A model generated the notes under the pieces. It saw only the letters and a program-made list of their open reading frames with translations, ran no database searches and had not been told where the DNA came from. This document shows positions 1 through 12,977 of a DNA stretch of 64,000 bases, in pieces. Position 1 is the stretch's first letter; the number at the start of each line of letters is the position of its first letter. Source of the stretch: Ctenopharyngodon idella (Eukaryota > Chordata > Actinopteri > Cypriniformes > Xenocyprididae); contig NC_067236.1 of the NCBI RefSeq assembly GCF_019924925.1, positions 6,883,001 through 6,947,000 of the forward strand. The letters run 5' to 3'. A program made the position numbers and the translations under genes.

Positions 1-93
1 TTATCAAAAATATCTTAATTTGTGTTCCGAAGATGGAACAAAGGTCTTGCGGGTGTGACATAATTTTCATTTTTGGGTGAATTAACCCTTTAA
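1..93. repeat. Right end of a dispersed cyprinid repeat, cut by the window edge
   Basis: The segment ends with TTTTTGGGTGAATTAACCC. The same consensus, GGGTGAACTAACCC, closes the copy at 40445-40457. The rest of this copy lies outside the window. Confidence 0.7.
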
Positions 94-204
94 AAAAGAA
101 AACAAATGTTGATCGCTTTCCTCGCACATGCATTCTAGCACCATTGCAGATGGAACACTGAACTAAATACATAAAATCACTGCTTTGCTGCTGCTAAATC
201 TATA

Positions 205-1000
205 CACAAAACATTCAGTGAATAATGTAGTCAGAAATCCCAACCAAAAGATTCTTATGGGACACTATTTTTTTAAATCAAATATATACAACTTAGCCAT
301 TGTAGTCTGATTCCCTAATGAATGAATCTTAAGGCAGGAACACACCAAGCCGACGGTCGGCCGACTAAGTTTTCTCAGTGTGTTTCGCACCGTCAGCTAA
401 AGTTGGTCCTCGTCGGCTTTTTTTTTTTGGCCGATTCGACATGTTGAATCGGCATCGGAGCTCGTCGGTCCGTCGGGCCATCTGATCATTCTGATTGGCT
501 GTTCAGCTACTGCCACCTGCTGTTACGGAAAGGCATTTCATCTTATGCAGGCCCAGAACGGACGTGCTACTTGGCCGTTGGCTGTCGAGCGTTGGTTTGG
601 TGTGTCAGGCCAACTTTGGACACAGATGCTGCCGACGTGAGCCAACCCCACAGTCTGCTTTCGTCGCCACTAGTTCGTCGGTGTCGGCTTGGTGTGTTCC
701 TACCTTTAGGAGTCGGTTGTTTTTATTGATGCAAAAACATACTGTGCGACCGGTGTAGACTGATTCCCAAACAAATTACTCTTATGAGTCATTTTTTTAA
801 AACTTAATTAACTTAATAAGCATGAGAAGTGTAGTCTGATTCCTGACCAAATTAATCTTATGAGTTTTCACTGTAATCAAAAATTACAGTGCATCTGGTG
901 TAGTCTGATTCCCAAACAATGTTATGAGTCTGTTCTTTCAGCTGAATCAAAAACATACAGCACGAACAGCGTATTCAGATTCCCAAGTCATTCCCGATTC
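205..1000. repeat. Diverged tandem repeat, units near 80 bases, split by an insertion
   Basis: Units share GTGTAGTCTGATTCCCAAAC, then CTTATGAGTC and a segment like AATCAAAAACATACAG. They recur at about 215-330 and then at about 750, 835, 900 and 970. The array is interrupted at about 329-708 by a foldback insertion. No gene is present. Confidence 0.7.
329..708. mobile_element. Short terminal-inverted-repeat element (MITE) inside the tandem array
   Basis: The left end AAGGCAGGAACACACCAAGC is mirrored at the right end by GGTGTGTTCCTACCTTT. The arms read as multiple GTCGGC and GCCGAC motifs, so the whole segment can fold back on itself. No transposase is encoded, so it is a non-autonomous element. 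The superfamily is uncertain. Confidence 0.75.
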
Positions 1001-1012
1001 CGCTGGCTCTTT

Positions 1013-1500
1013 TTAAAGGGTTAGTTCACCTAAAAATTAAAATTCTGTCATTAATTACTCACTCTCATGTCGTTCCACACCCATAAGACCAGTTCATCTT
1101 TGGAACACAAATTAAGATATTTTTGATAAAATCTGAGAGGTATATGACTGGTCCATAGATAGCAATATAATCACCACTTTCAAGGTCCAGAAAGGTATTA
1201 AAGACATTGTTAAAACAGCCGACATGACTGCAGTGGTTCAACCTTAATTTTATGAAGCGACGAGAATACTTTTTGTGTGCAAAAACAAAACAAAAATAAC
1301 GACTTTATTCAACAATATCTTCTCTTCTGAGTCATTCTCATACGTTGTTTACGTCCAGCGCTTCAAGGTTCTATGTCAGAACACTGCCTTATTATTGGCC
1401 GGCTCCTGCGTCAGCATCACATGCATGCGTCGTGCTGCTCACATGATCAGCTTTGGCCAATACTGAGCCTGCATTCGGACGTAAACACGAAAGCCTGCAC
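1013..1500. repeat. Dispersed cyprinid repeat beginning AAAGGGTTAGTTCACC, 3' part decayed
   Basis: It starts with AAAGGGTTAGTTCACC, the reverse complement of the end seen at positions 1-93 and 40457. It runs through TCATGTCGTTCCACACCC and a middle matching the reverse of 40150-40300 (AGCGACGAGAATA). The two copies at the window start abut in opposite orientation with the tandem array between them. Confidence 0.7.
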
Positions 1501-4439
1501 TGTGCTTACTGCGTCAACTGCGTAAGAATAATGACAGGGAAGAGAAGAGATTGTTAAATAAATTTAAGTGATTAAGTGATTGTGTTTTCTTGTACATATT
1601 GCTCATGACTCTTGAGACTCAAATAAACAGTTAAAACAGCTCAAACACACATTTTAGTCTGATACTAGGCTTAAGCCTTGTCTGTGGAACCAGGGGATAA
1701 TTTACCAAATGTATCTAATCATTTGCATTTCAACAAAACTTTACACCTGAACTAGACTTCCATCATAAACTTTTTTTTTTTCATTCTACATTTCTTATTT
1801 TCTTTTAGAAACCAAGTTATGTACTCCTGAAAGAGACTGTGTTTACCTGACCTCCAACCTCAGATGTGCTGAAGCTTCTAAAAGCTTGTATTACACAGAG
1901 AATGTTGTGAAAGCCAGGACCAAAACTCATACGAAAACTTAAATGAGTGTGATTGGCCATGAATAAGACATTCCGGTGCTCTGATTTGACATGAAATTGA
2001 AGCATTGTAGCACCAAAACTCTGGATGGATTTTACACTTATATAAACACAAATGTTTTTGCTTGCTGATTTGTGGCTATAGTCTGGTGGATAGGAGAAAT
2101 GAAAGCAATCAAACCCACAGGTTGGTTTATAATTGGCCACTCGCCTCCAACACAACCAATCACCTCTCCTTCCTCCCGCATAATCTATCAAGATTATTCC
2201 TCTTCTGCAGATATAATGATTAATAAACATCCACAGCATGCTGACAGAGCCCTTCCAGAGGCTCTTTAATCGGTTTCCTGTCGCACTGACGACAGCTCGG
2301 GCTGTCACACAGGAAATTGGAAAAGCTTGTGTTTGGATGCATGCAGGAACACCACGCTAAGATTTTAGACAGCATTTATCAGCCCGACAGCTCTGCAAAC
2401 TCTCGTCCTCTCCTTTTCTTTCTACTGCTTTTTCCCATCAGCTGCCTTTCTCTGACAGCCTGGTTCACACTGTCACTTCCACTGAAGCAAGTCTTCATGT
2501 TCTGTATGGGTTCTCTCCTCCTTCCCCTCTATCCTGTCATTCATGCCTCTCCTGGCTGTTATCTTGTGCTGTCCCTCTCTCCTGCTGAATTGACTGAGTA
2601 GTTCTTCACCTGCTTTTCTCTTTCTCTGAGTATACGTCTCAGTCAGCTCCCTCAGTAGAAAGTGAAGAGAGAACCATTTCCATGGCTGTCCCAAAAATAA
2701 TGTTTAAAAACACTGAAATGTCTTAAACACTGAAAATATCCTTTCTAAGGGATTGGTAGACGATCAATACTGAGGACGAACAGGTAATTGATTGTACTAT
2801 TAATTCTGCTACATCACGTTTTTCTATTACCTGAACTAAATATTTATAATTAATTATACTAAGTTATGACTGATCATTTATATTTCCCTTTTGAGCTAAT
2901 TTGCTACATGTCCCTTGTCAGAAGACAATCACAAGTGCAAATGTATGAAGGCTTTTTCATATAATATAGCCTATATATTTTTTCCAGATTTCATTTGAAA
3001 TTATATTTCCTTCCTTATGTGCATGATGACAAAATAAAAAGTACTATAAAAGAATTAGAGCAGTGTTATTTAAGTAGTGTATTTTTTTTGTTAATAGTTA
3101 TAGTTTGATTTTATTTTTATATTTTCTGTTTTCACTTTAATTTTAGATAAAGTTTTAATAATTTTGTTGCGTAGTTTTTTAAATTATGGCTATATATTAA
3201 TTTTAATTATTTTTGTTTATTTAGTTTTAGTTATTTTAGAAATTCTAGTTAAACTACACAAAAATGAAAAATGTTGCCTATAAAATAAAATATTTTATTT
3301 CAGTTAAAGTTTATTTTATTTAAAGCAAAAATGTTTTTTTTTTATGATTTTAGTTTTAGTAAACAATAATAACCCTGAATAAGATTTAAAGAAGATTAGA
3401 AAGACCCAATTTTATTTCTATTTATTTGTTTATTTATGTTCAGCAATTTTATATTGTTTTATGGCTTGTTTTATTTATTTTATGTCTGAATTCCAATTTA
3501 ATGTGCAACCTAATAACCATGCCACAGTTAACTGATTCGCCAATGTACCAGTTTTTAAAAGAAGCCCTTGCTAGTGCCCAAATTTGTGTTTACATACTGC
3601 TGCATCAAGGGAGTGGAATGTGACGCAGCTTCTTACCCTATTCATTTCCCTTGATGTCCACTCTCTCTTTTTCCTCTTTATGAGCACTTTTGCACAGATT
3701 TAGACCCTCTAGTCACCTCTCTTTGGCTGGTTCCCTTGTGATTCAGACAGAACCTGAGCTGCTGATTATAGGATATGAGTCGTCTCTACTGAGCATGCAG
3801 GTGTCAATCCTCCACTCTAATGCTGTATCACAGGCAGAGCGCAGATGGGTGTAATGTCCCAGAAGACAGCACAGACATCAATGTGTGCCCTGGAGAGAGC
3901 TCCACATCATAGCCCTCAGCTCTTCAATGCAAATGTTACATTTTTATCTTTTGATGGGGTAATTCCATGCATGGGCTTAAACATCCAAAATTAGGCCCAA
4001 GTACTTATAACATGCTTGATAAAATAGCCATAAAAAAAGGACTACTTTACATAAAAATACTCACTATCATGTTCCAAAATCATATGATTTCTTTCTTGAA
4101 AGTCCTATTGTCGACATTTCTAAAAACTAGTTTACTTTATGGGCTACAAAATTATGGTTGTCCTGCTCACTGAGTGTTAATAAAGGCACCCAGTGATTGT
4201 ACATTTAACCACTCTGAAGATAATAATTATTATAAGGCTATTTAAAATGTGAAATGTTTTTTTTTTTTTTTTTTTTTAATCATATATACTGCTACATTTG
4301 TGCTTTAGATTTTCGATATATTCTTTATTGTCTTTGAAAATGCCCTGTAAGAACTGAAACTGCCATTTTCTTTTTTTTTAAAAAAAAAATTAATTGTATT
4401 TATTGTAATTTATCAAAGATCAACGATTCTTCCTGTAAT
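1501..4439. other. Upstream intergenic sequence without a recognised gene
   Basis: I see no spliced gene here. The stretch contains AT-rich low-complexity sequence (about 2980-3440 and 4260-4420). Two more complex segments are at about 2070-2340 and 3640-3930. The small open frames lack any recognisable domain and overlap on both strands, so I do not call them genes. Confidence 0.6.
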
Positions 4440-4499
4440 TCTGGGCAGGCACACGTTTGAACAGCACGCTCGCGCTCAAGGACCCCTCAGCATCCGAAC
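4440..4499 (+). promoter_or_regulatory. mrps5: mrps5 5' UTR and promoter-proximal stretch
   Basis: The sequence just upstream of the mrps5 ATG is much richer in G and C than its surroundings and contains CpG dinucleotides (CACGCTCGCGCTC). It sits directly before ATGGCGGCGG, a good Kozak context followed by Ala codons typical of housekeeping mitochondrial genes. No TATA box is evident. The transcription start is inferred to lie here and cannot be fixed from sequence alone. Confidence 0.5.
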
Positions 4500-7400
4500 A
4501 TGGCGGCGGTCACAAGGCTGTGCTGTGTCCTCCGGTTGTCATTTGAAGGTGCGTTTTGATTAATAACTCTCGTTGAAGTAACTTTTTTTTTAACTGTATT
4601 GATAGTATTGGCGGTTGTCTTTGAGTTTGGTGAGAGCTTATGTAAAGAGTGTGTAGATTATAAGAGGTTTGAAGAAAACTAGTGTGAACATGCTAGCGGT
4701 AACTGTCAGAGCAGAAGAAAAATGATTTTTTTTTGTCTTATAAGAATCTTGTAGTAAATACATAACTCTAAAATGACGTATCGTCATATAGGTAGCACAA
4801 ATATCTAAATACCACCATAGACATCCCTGCCAGAGCTGTCAGTCATCTCTCACACTGACCTCTGAAATTTGAAGCATGTGTAGTTATGTCATGTTATCGT
4901 ATGTTCACTTGGTATCTTGTCTACACAATCTCGTTTATATTATCTTAAATATAAAGTATGAGAGTTTTGAGATGGCATTATGTAGAGAACTTCATGTAAG
5001 CAGTTGCTTAGTATGGAAGGTTTCCATGTGATTATTGTATAATGGCTTGTGTATTCATTATTGCTGTTTCAGAAACTTTAATGACTTCCATATCATATAT
5101 TTGGGCTTCTTTGTTTTTATCAGAAGTGTAAAGTACCTGAAAACCATATTTGAGTAAAAGTACAGATACCTTACAGCGAAATGACTCCATTACAAGTTAC
5201 AGATCACAAATTCTAATACAACTTGAGTAAAAGTCTTACGCACGGTTTCACAGTCAAGTCCCAGACTAAAATGCATGTTTGAGCTGTCTTAACTCAAAGC
5301 AACTTGCACTATCTTAAAATACGTCAGTGCCATTGTTTTGTCTCAGTATGCACACCAGTGATTTTTCCCCTAAGCCATGTTTATAAAAGCTACTTAAATG
5401 TCCTAATTTAACTAAGGTCTAATCCTGGTTTAATCTAAGCCCTGTCTGTGAAACTAGGCCTTAGAGTATCTGATTTTAACAGTACTTAAGTATATTTACT
5501 TGTACTGAAGGTAGGTTCAAAAATGCACTACTCAGGACTAAGAGACATGCCAGTACAAAAAAAAAAAAAAAAAAAAAAGATAAAAAAACAGTTGATTTGT
5601 GAAGAGAGCAATCACATTTATTTTCTAAAGTCGAATAAAACTGAACACCTCAATATTGCAATCAACACAACAGCCCCTTAACCCCACCCAACCACTAAAC
5701 ATACCCTTAATGATGCTATAAGCTCCACTCCAACACCAGTGTGAGACTGCTGGCCTGGCGCTTTTGTCTTCAGACTGCTGTGATGTATGGCTCTGCGGTT
5801 CTATTATTGCAAAAAGGGCATAAGTAAATCAATATCCTTCAAAAATGTTGCTTCAGTATAACGGATACATAAAATAATGTTAAGTAAATTTAAATAGTCA
5901 AAATTAAACAGTCAAAGCTAGAGGTCGACCGATATATCGGGCCGATATTTGTCTTTTTTTTAATATATCGGCATTGGCCGATATCCGTGTTTAGTAGCGC
6001 CGATTTAAAGCCAGGCACGTCCGCGGGCAGCCCTGTGTTATTGGTGTGGTGGAATGTGCTGCTGCCGCATGTGATTTGAAACTTTTGGAAGATTCAACAA
6101 AAGTACTGGGAGATAAAGGTAGCCTAAGGCTTAAATTCTGATATTTCAAAGTCCTATGGCCATATATTTACTATATATTACTAGTAAACTATGAAGTGTT
6201 GCTTCACTTAGTGAAAGAAACAACGGATAGCATAGAACCGTCGGGAACTGGCATAATGCTACAGCTGGTTGAAGGTTCGCTTACTTGTAGTTAACTTCAA
6301 GGACTGTAGTCCAAAACTACCAGCAGCTTGCTTGCTAACATATTAGCCATACATAACATATTAGTTACAAGTTCTGTTTTATTTTTCCTGTATCGGAGTC
6401 GGAGAATTTCACTCTGCTTGAGGTGGAGAAGGCGGCAGCTCTCACAAACACTGCAGCGTGATTGAAGGCTACGTTACTCCGACAAATATTGGCAATATTA
6501 AGAGAATTTGGCATTTCCAATTAATGTAAGCCTGTTACATTCTTCTAGTCTATTATTATTACTATTAGGTAAGCTACTTTTGTTTTTAAATTAATATTAT
6601 AATAAATTTGCCCCGCAATAATTTCACAGCGCATCACCGCATAACTGACGTGCTGTGAGGATAATAAAAGATTAGGCAATCAGCTCCTCTTTGAAAATGT
6701 TTTAAACATTTTTAGGTCTATTATACAATGAATTAGACCTATAATTAAAATTATTAACAGTCTATAATATTTCCTAACACTGCAGTCATAAATGAAAATT
6801 AAGAGCAGCTTTAGGCTACTTCAAGCACCAACTTAAAAAAAAAAAAAACAACAAGCTGTTTAACACGAAATACTATTCTTCTCATTTGTTTCACTATATG
6901 TACGGGCAACAAGAGAAATAATGGAATAAATTAAGACAGTTATATACTGTTATCAGCATATTATGTTGAAATTCGTCTCTGAGAGAAAATGCTCCGTTAA
7001 TGCAGCGTCAGGCAGCTCCGTCACTTTTACTTTCACTTTGAATACTGACCGAGGTTAAGCTTTTACCGGCATAACTTTTCCGCAAAGTTTGCGCGTTGCT
7101 TCTTGTGTGATATCCATTGGCTCCTCTTCTTGGTTGAACCCCCGCGGATTTGCGCTACGCCACTGCGCAGAAGTGTATGACATTTGTTCGGAAGCATGGT
7201 TTGATGCAGACAATAGCCGGGTTTCCATTCAACTTTGCATTAATGAAAATTCAGTATATATATATATATACAGCACAGTTATATGTCGCACAGTTATTAT
7301 CCTCATTAAACCTGTCTAACATTGGCCGTCAAGAATGTCAGAAATCACTAAGAGTTTAGCACTGTCCTTGCATACAAGGCTGTGCAACATGACAAAGTTT

Positions 7401-10400
7401 TTAATTGATTTTTATTTATAAAGTTGTATTTTATTTAAATGTATATTTAAGTTTACATTTAAGTTTGCAAACTTGAAAAATTCAGCTTGATAAATGCTCT
7501 AAAATTTTTATGTAAATCAAGTCAGTGTTCAATAAATGATGTTAAGTTTAGAAATGTTGTGCATCCACTTATTATTAGTGTGACATTTTAGCATGCAAAT
7601 GAAGGGGAAAACTTCATCTTTTGAAACGATATCTTCAAAAGATATCGGCCCTAAAAATCGGCAGCACATATCGGCCATTGGCTGACCCTGACCTCTAAAC
7701 ATCGGCATCGGTTATAGAAAAACCCATATCGGTCGATCTCTAGTCAAAGCCTATTTGCACTGGACCTGCTGATAGGGCTGCATGATTATGACAAAATAAT
7801 CATAATTGTCGATTATTCCCTTGAAATTGTAATTGCGATTATTCATTACAATTATCACAATTCATACTGAGTGATGTCTTGAACAGCTTTATACCATTGT
7901 TTGAAGCAACTGCATGCCATATTTTTATTTAAAAATAAACAAGCTGAAAACACTTGTATTGCTTTTCTACAGCGTAAAGCCTCAAATGTCAACTATACAT
8001 TGGTTTGATTTCTTCTTTAAATAATAAAAAAAAAAAGTAAAATATGCATAGTATTAAAATGTTATACCAAAACTAAAATTGAAACAATGGGGAAAAAAAA
8101 CTTAAGATAATCTGTAGAAAGACAGTAGAAACATGTAGAAAAAAACACATCTTAAGCACGCAGAATAATGAAAGTGGACTTTTTTTTTTCTTTTTTTTTT
8201 GTAATTGCGCCTTTGAATAATTACGTAGTTGTGGCATCTGTAATTGTAATCACGATTAGAAATTCAATTAATTGTGCAGCCCTACCTGCTGGTTTCGGCC
8301 TCATCGTCAGCTGCAGCTATGTATTTCCATGCATCTCATGTATGAAACACCTGCGATTCACAACTACCTGCTAATGCACTCACATTCGCGTAAAGGAACC
8401 TTGTTGACAAGTTTGGGTGAGTAAGGGCAAAACACACAAGATATAGTACCTTCAGTGCCCTGTAGATGGCAATATCGCTTCTTTTGTAGCAAAAATGAAC
8501 TGATGTAGAAAAAGTTAGGTGCCATGCAAAATGTAACGAGTGATAACATTAAGCAGAGTGCACACTGTATGAATTATAATAGTCCTTTACCACAGTTGCT
8601 TGTCAGACCACACGAACATGATCTGTACTAATCTCATTTTTCATTAATGTCAGTCAAGATGCATTAAAAACGGATGCACACAAGAAGACTCGTCTGGAGT
8701 TTTATGTCATTACTCTGTGACACTTTTGGTGACTCTGAGCTGCATTATATTTGGAATAGAAATGGTGGCTAGCAAAACAAAATCAATCTCAAGACGTATG
8801 TGTGGAGCAAGTGGTGGTTTGTTGTCTCACTAATTGCGTCATCAGGTTCAGCTCTCCTATTGGTTTTTCATGTAACGGTTGACGTAGAAGTTACACTGCA
8901 GGACTGTGCATGAAATCTTCTGACACTGCTAGAATTTAGTTAGATGTAAAATTTTATCTCAATGGTCATTAATCGGCTGTCAGCGAACATGTCAAACTAG
9001 CTATCAAAGATTACAGATTTTAGCCTAGGATCAGAAGAATCTTTTAAGATTCTCAAAATATGTGAACCGGGCTTTACTCATCATAAATGTACTGGAGTAA
9101 AGAGTACATATACTTATTCCAAAAGAGTAAAAGTTGGTAATATCTTACTCAGTCAAACTACAAAGTAGCCAAAAAGATACTTAAGTACAGTAACTAATTA
9201 CATTTACTCAAATACTTTACACCACTGGTTTTTATTGTCTTTGTAACTCAGTAATTGCTTTGTATCTTAGATAGGGATGCACCAATGTATTGGCCGCCGA
9301 TATTTATTGGCCGATTTTTGCTCAATTTACAACCATCGGCATATCGGCTGTAGGAGAAAAAAGGCCGATATAACAAACCGATGGTTTATTAATTAACTGC
9401 GTGAAGGCGCTGAGCTTTATAATGACTGTTGTGTAATCCTAGCGCTGCTGTCTGCACTTTAATGTTAATCAAATAACAAAAGATCACACACTATTCTTGA
9501 CTAAATAACTTCTGTAACTTTCATAAGTGTAGCGGACCCCAATCGCTACCCATACTGATGTTTTATTAAGTTTATTTGTGTCCGTTTTTACTCCAAAAAA
9601 ATTACCACAAAAGCTAAACAATACAGAGCACAAGAAGTGCGCATTAAACTCTCTCTATTGCATTATCATCCACATACAGCGAATTACTCAAATCACTTAT
9701 TACAACTAACAGTAAACAAATACATGCAGATCTTATACCTTTTTGGGGGTGCTTAATAAACTGACAGACTTTAAATCTGCAAATATCTCTGAAGAACTGC
9801 ATGCTCTCCATTACCCTTATGGCTCCGTAGACGAGAAAACCCGTCAAAATAAGAGTCCCGCCTTAATGAAGGACATACGTATTTAAACTTACAAAAAATA
9901 TTAAAATGTATACAAAAACAAATTAGAAGATTAATCACAATAAAGTCTGTTACAGTAAAGAAGGATTAATATGTATATAATTTAAACAGTGAAGAATATG
10001 CAATGCTATTTTACATTTGTTTACTTTATTTCTGTACCTGAAAACTATTAAACCTACCTAAAAAGCACTGATTATTTCGTATGTATCTTTGTTCTGTTGT
10101 CTTTATGTAGGCCTGCTGAATGTTAAATGAATCCAATCCATGTTCAGTAAAAATTATTTGATGATGCAGTAATAAACCTGCTAGTATATTTTAATGCAGG
10201 TGTTTTTGAACTTTGCTCATTTAAAACATGATTAAAATACTATGTATTTTGATGACAAAATTTCACATAAGGGAGGAAGTGACAAATATCGGTATCGGCC
10301 AATAATTGTTTGTTAAAATCGGTATCGGCCCCAAAAAATCATATCGGTGCATCCCTAATCTTAGATGATCTGATGGAGTGTAAACAATTTATGTTTTTGG

Positions 10401-12946
10401 AATAGATTGTGAACTCTTATTTGTGCTTTTAAAGTAACCATCAGAAATCAAAACTGACAATTCTTATATTTTATGGAAGAAAGCAGTATTTGTTTTGATA
10501 GTATATGATTTATCCGTGCGCATCATTATTATTATTTTTTTAAATTCATCTGCACTTGTCATTTTTATTCAAAATAACTTCCCATCAGCAACATCTCTGA
10601 TGATGTGTTTACTGCTGCAAAGGCAGGGCAACCTGTCACTCACATGTCACTCACAATAGCAAACCACAATAAATTCCAGATGGACTAAATCAAGACTCCA
10701 TCCTACATTTTCTCGTGTTTGAGAAGCCGTTTCACTCTCATATATGTCACAATAGAGAAGAAAAGACTATCGCAACTTCCGTTTCATGCAAACTTCAAGA
10801 AATGGCCGTCTGTCTCTCTTGTCAACAGGTGTCGGAGCACTGAGAGCTCTAGGGGGCGCTGCTCAACTCTCCCACTTGGCAAGACGCAGTCCTACCCAGT
10901 ATGCTCCAGTCACTGCCGCCCTGCAGCAGAACAGACATTCAAGCTTCTTCAACAAATGTAAGCATGCTATGATATGCTTTGTTTAGATGATTTTAGATGA
11001 TCTCTGCTGGTACTATTGCTTTAAGGATCTGCTTTTCAAATGGTCTGTAAAATTATTATTTTTTAATTAAATTATGTTGTACATTGTTTAATTAAATTAA
11101 GGGCCTCTAATTAAATTAAATGAAAATAATTGAAAGATATTACATTAGTGTGGAAGATGAGTAAAGCATTGAATGGACAATGCAAAAACAAGTCAATATA
11201 TATATTTTTTATTTCCATGTCATTGAACAGGAGCATATAATTGGCCTGCGGTCCAGTCTCCAGTCTCGTGTATTTTTAGTATCTTCAGATGGTAGCAATT
11301 AATTAAATGTTTTACATATACAGGTCATGGGGCATGGTTTGCTTACATGAATCTTGCTAGTTAGAATATTGTAGAAGTAATGCACAGACAGTGTTGCAAA
11401 GTCACAAACCATCTTTGCTGGACCATGATATCTGTATATAAATATGACTTAATTTGAGTGAATTAAACAAAAACATCTGCTTAACAGCTCTTTTATTCTA
11501 ATATATGCAACCATGGTTGTTCCTAGAGGTCGGCCGATATATCGGGCCGATATTTGTCTTTTTTTAATATATCGGCATCGGCCGATATCCGTGTTTAGTA
11601 GCGCCGATTTAAAGCCAGGCACGTCCGCGGGCAGCCCTGTGTTATTGGTGCGGTGGAATGTGCTGCTGCCGCATGTGATTTGAAACTTTTGGAAGATTCA
11701 ACAAAAGTACTGGGAGATAAAGGTAGCCTAAGGCTTAAATTCTGATATTTCAAAGTCCTATGGCCATATATTTACTATATATTACTAGTAAACTATGAAG
11801 TGTTGCTTCACTTAGTGAAAGAAACAACGGATAGCATAGAACCGTCGGGAACTGGCATAATGCTACAGCTGGTTGAAGGTTCGCTTACTTGTAGTTAACT
11901 TTAAGGACTGTAGTCCAAAACTACCAGCAGCTTGCTTGCTAACATATTAGCCATACATAACATATTAGTTACAAGTTCTGTTTTATTTTTCCTGTATCGG
12001 AGTCGGAGAATTTCACTCTGCTTGAGGTGGAGAAGGCGGCAGCTCTCACAAACACTGCAGCGTGATTGAAGGCTACGTTACTCCGACAAATATTGGCAAT
12101 ATTAAGAGAATTTGGCATTTCCAATTAATGTAAGCCTGTTACATTCTTCTAGTCTATTATTATTACTATTAGGTAAGCTACTTTTGTTTTTAAATTAATA
12201 TTATAATAAATTTGCCCCGCAATAATTTCACAGCGCATCACCGCATAACTGACGTGCTGTGAGGATAATAAAAGATTAGGCAATCAGCTCCTCTTTGAAA
12301 ATGTTTTAAACATTTTTAGGTCTATTATACAATGAATTAGACCTATAATTAAAATTATTAACAGTCTATAATATTTCCTAACACTGCAGTCATAAATGAA
12401 AATTAAGAGCAGCTTTAGGCTACTTCAAGCACCAACTTAAAAAAAAAAAAAAAAGCTGTTTAACACGAAATACTATTCTTCTCATTTGTTTCACTATATG
12501 TACGGGCAACAAGAGAAATAATGGAATAAATTAAGACAATTATATACCGTTATCAGCATATTATGTTGAAATTCGTCTCTGAGAGAAAATGCTCCGTTAA
12601 TGCAGCGTCAGGCAGCTCCGTCACTTTTACTTTCACTTTGAATACTGACCGAGGTTAAGCTTTTACCGGCATAACTTTTCCGCAAAGTTTGCGCGTTGCT
12701 TCTTGTGTGATATCCATTGGCTCCTCTTCTTGGTTGAATCCCCGTGGATTTGCGCTACGCCACTGCGCAGAAGTGTATGACATTTGTTCGGAAGCATGGT
12801 TTGATGCAGACAATAGCCGGGTTTCCATTCAACTTTGCATTAATGAAAATTCAGCTCAAGAATATGCGCATCTGCGTGTGTTTCCATCAACTGTGTAATG
12901 CGAAATGGACATCAGCCTAATAAAATGATGTGTTCTGACCAATGAC

Positions 12947-12977
<31 letters not shown>

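Larger units (their letters stand above)
5121..9227. mobile_element. Outer hAT-type element in mrps5 intron 1 with two hATs nested inside
   Basis: Flanked by identical 8-bp TSDs GTTTTTAT (5113-5120 and 9228-9235). The ends are CAGAAGTGTAAAGTAC and, inverted, CAGTGGTGTAAAGTAT. An 8-bp TSD and a CAG start are diagnostic of the hAT superfamily. It contains the separate insertions 5919-7742 and 7773-8284. No transposase frame is evident, so it is non-autonomous or decayed. Confidence 0.85.

Noticed and set aside
1817..2308. 163-residue minus-strand open frame
   Set aside because: No domain or family resemblance, no splice context, and it overlaps several other frames in non-coding sequence.
7089..7319. 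76-residue frame, repeated at 12689-12898
   Set aside because: It lies in the non-autonomous hAT elements and its tail is read from an AT microsatellite; the repetition only reflects the element copies.
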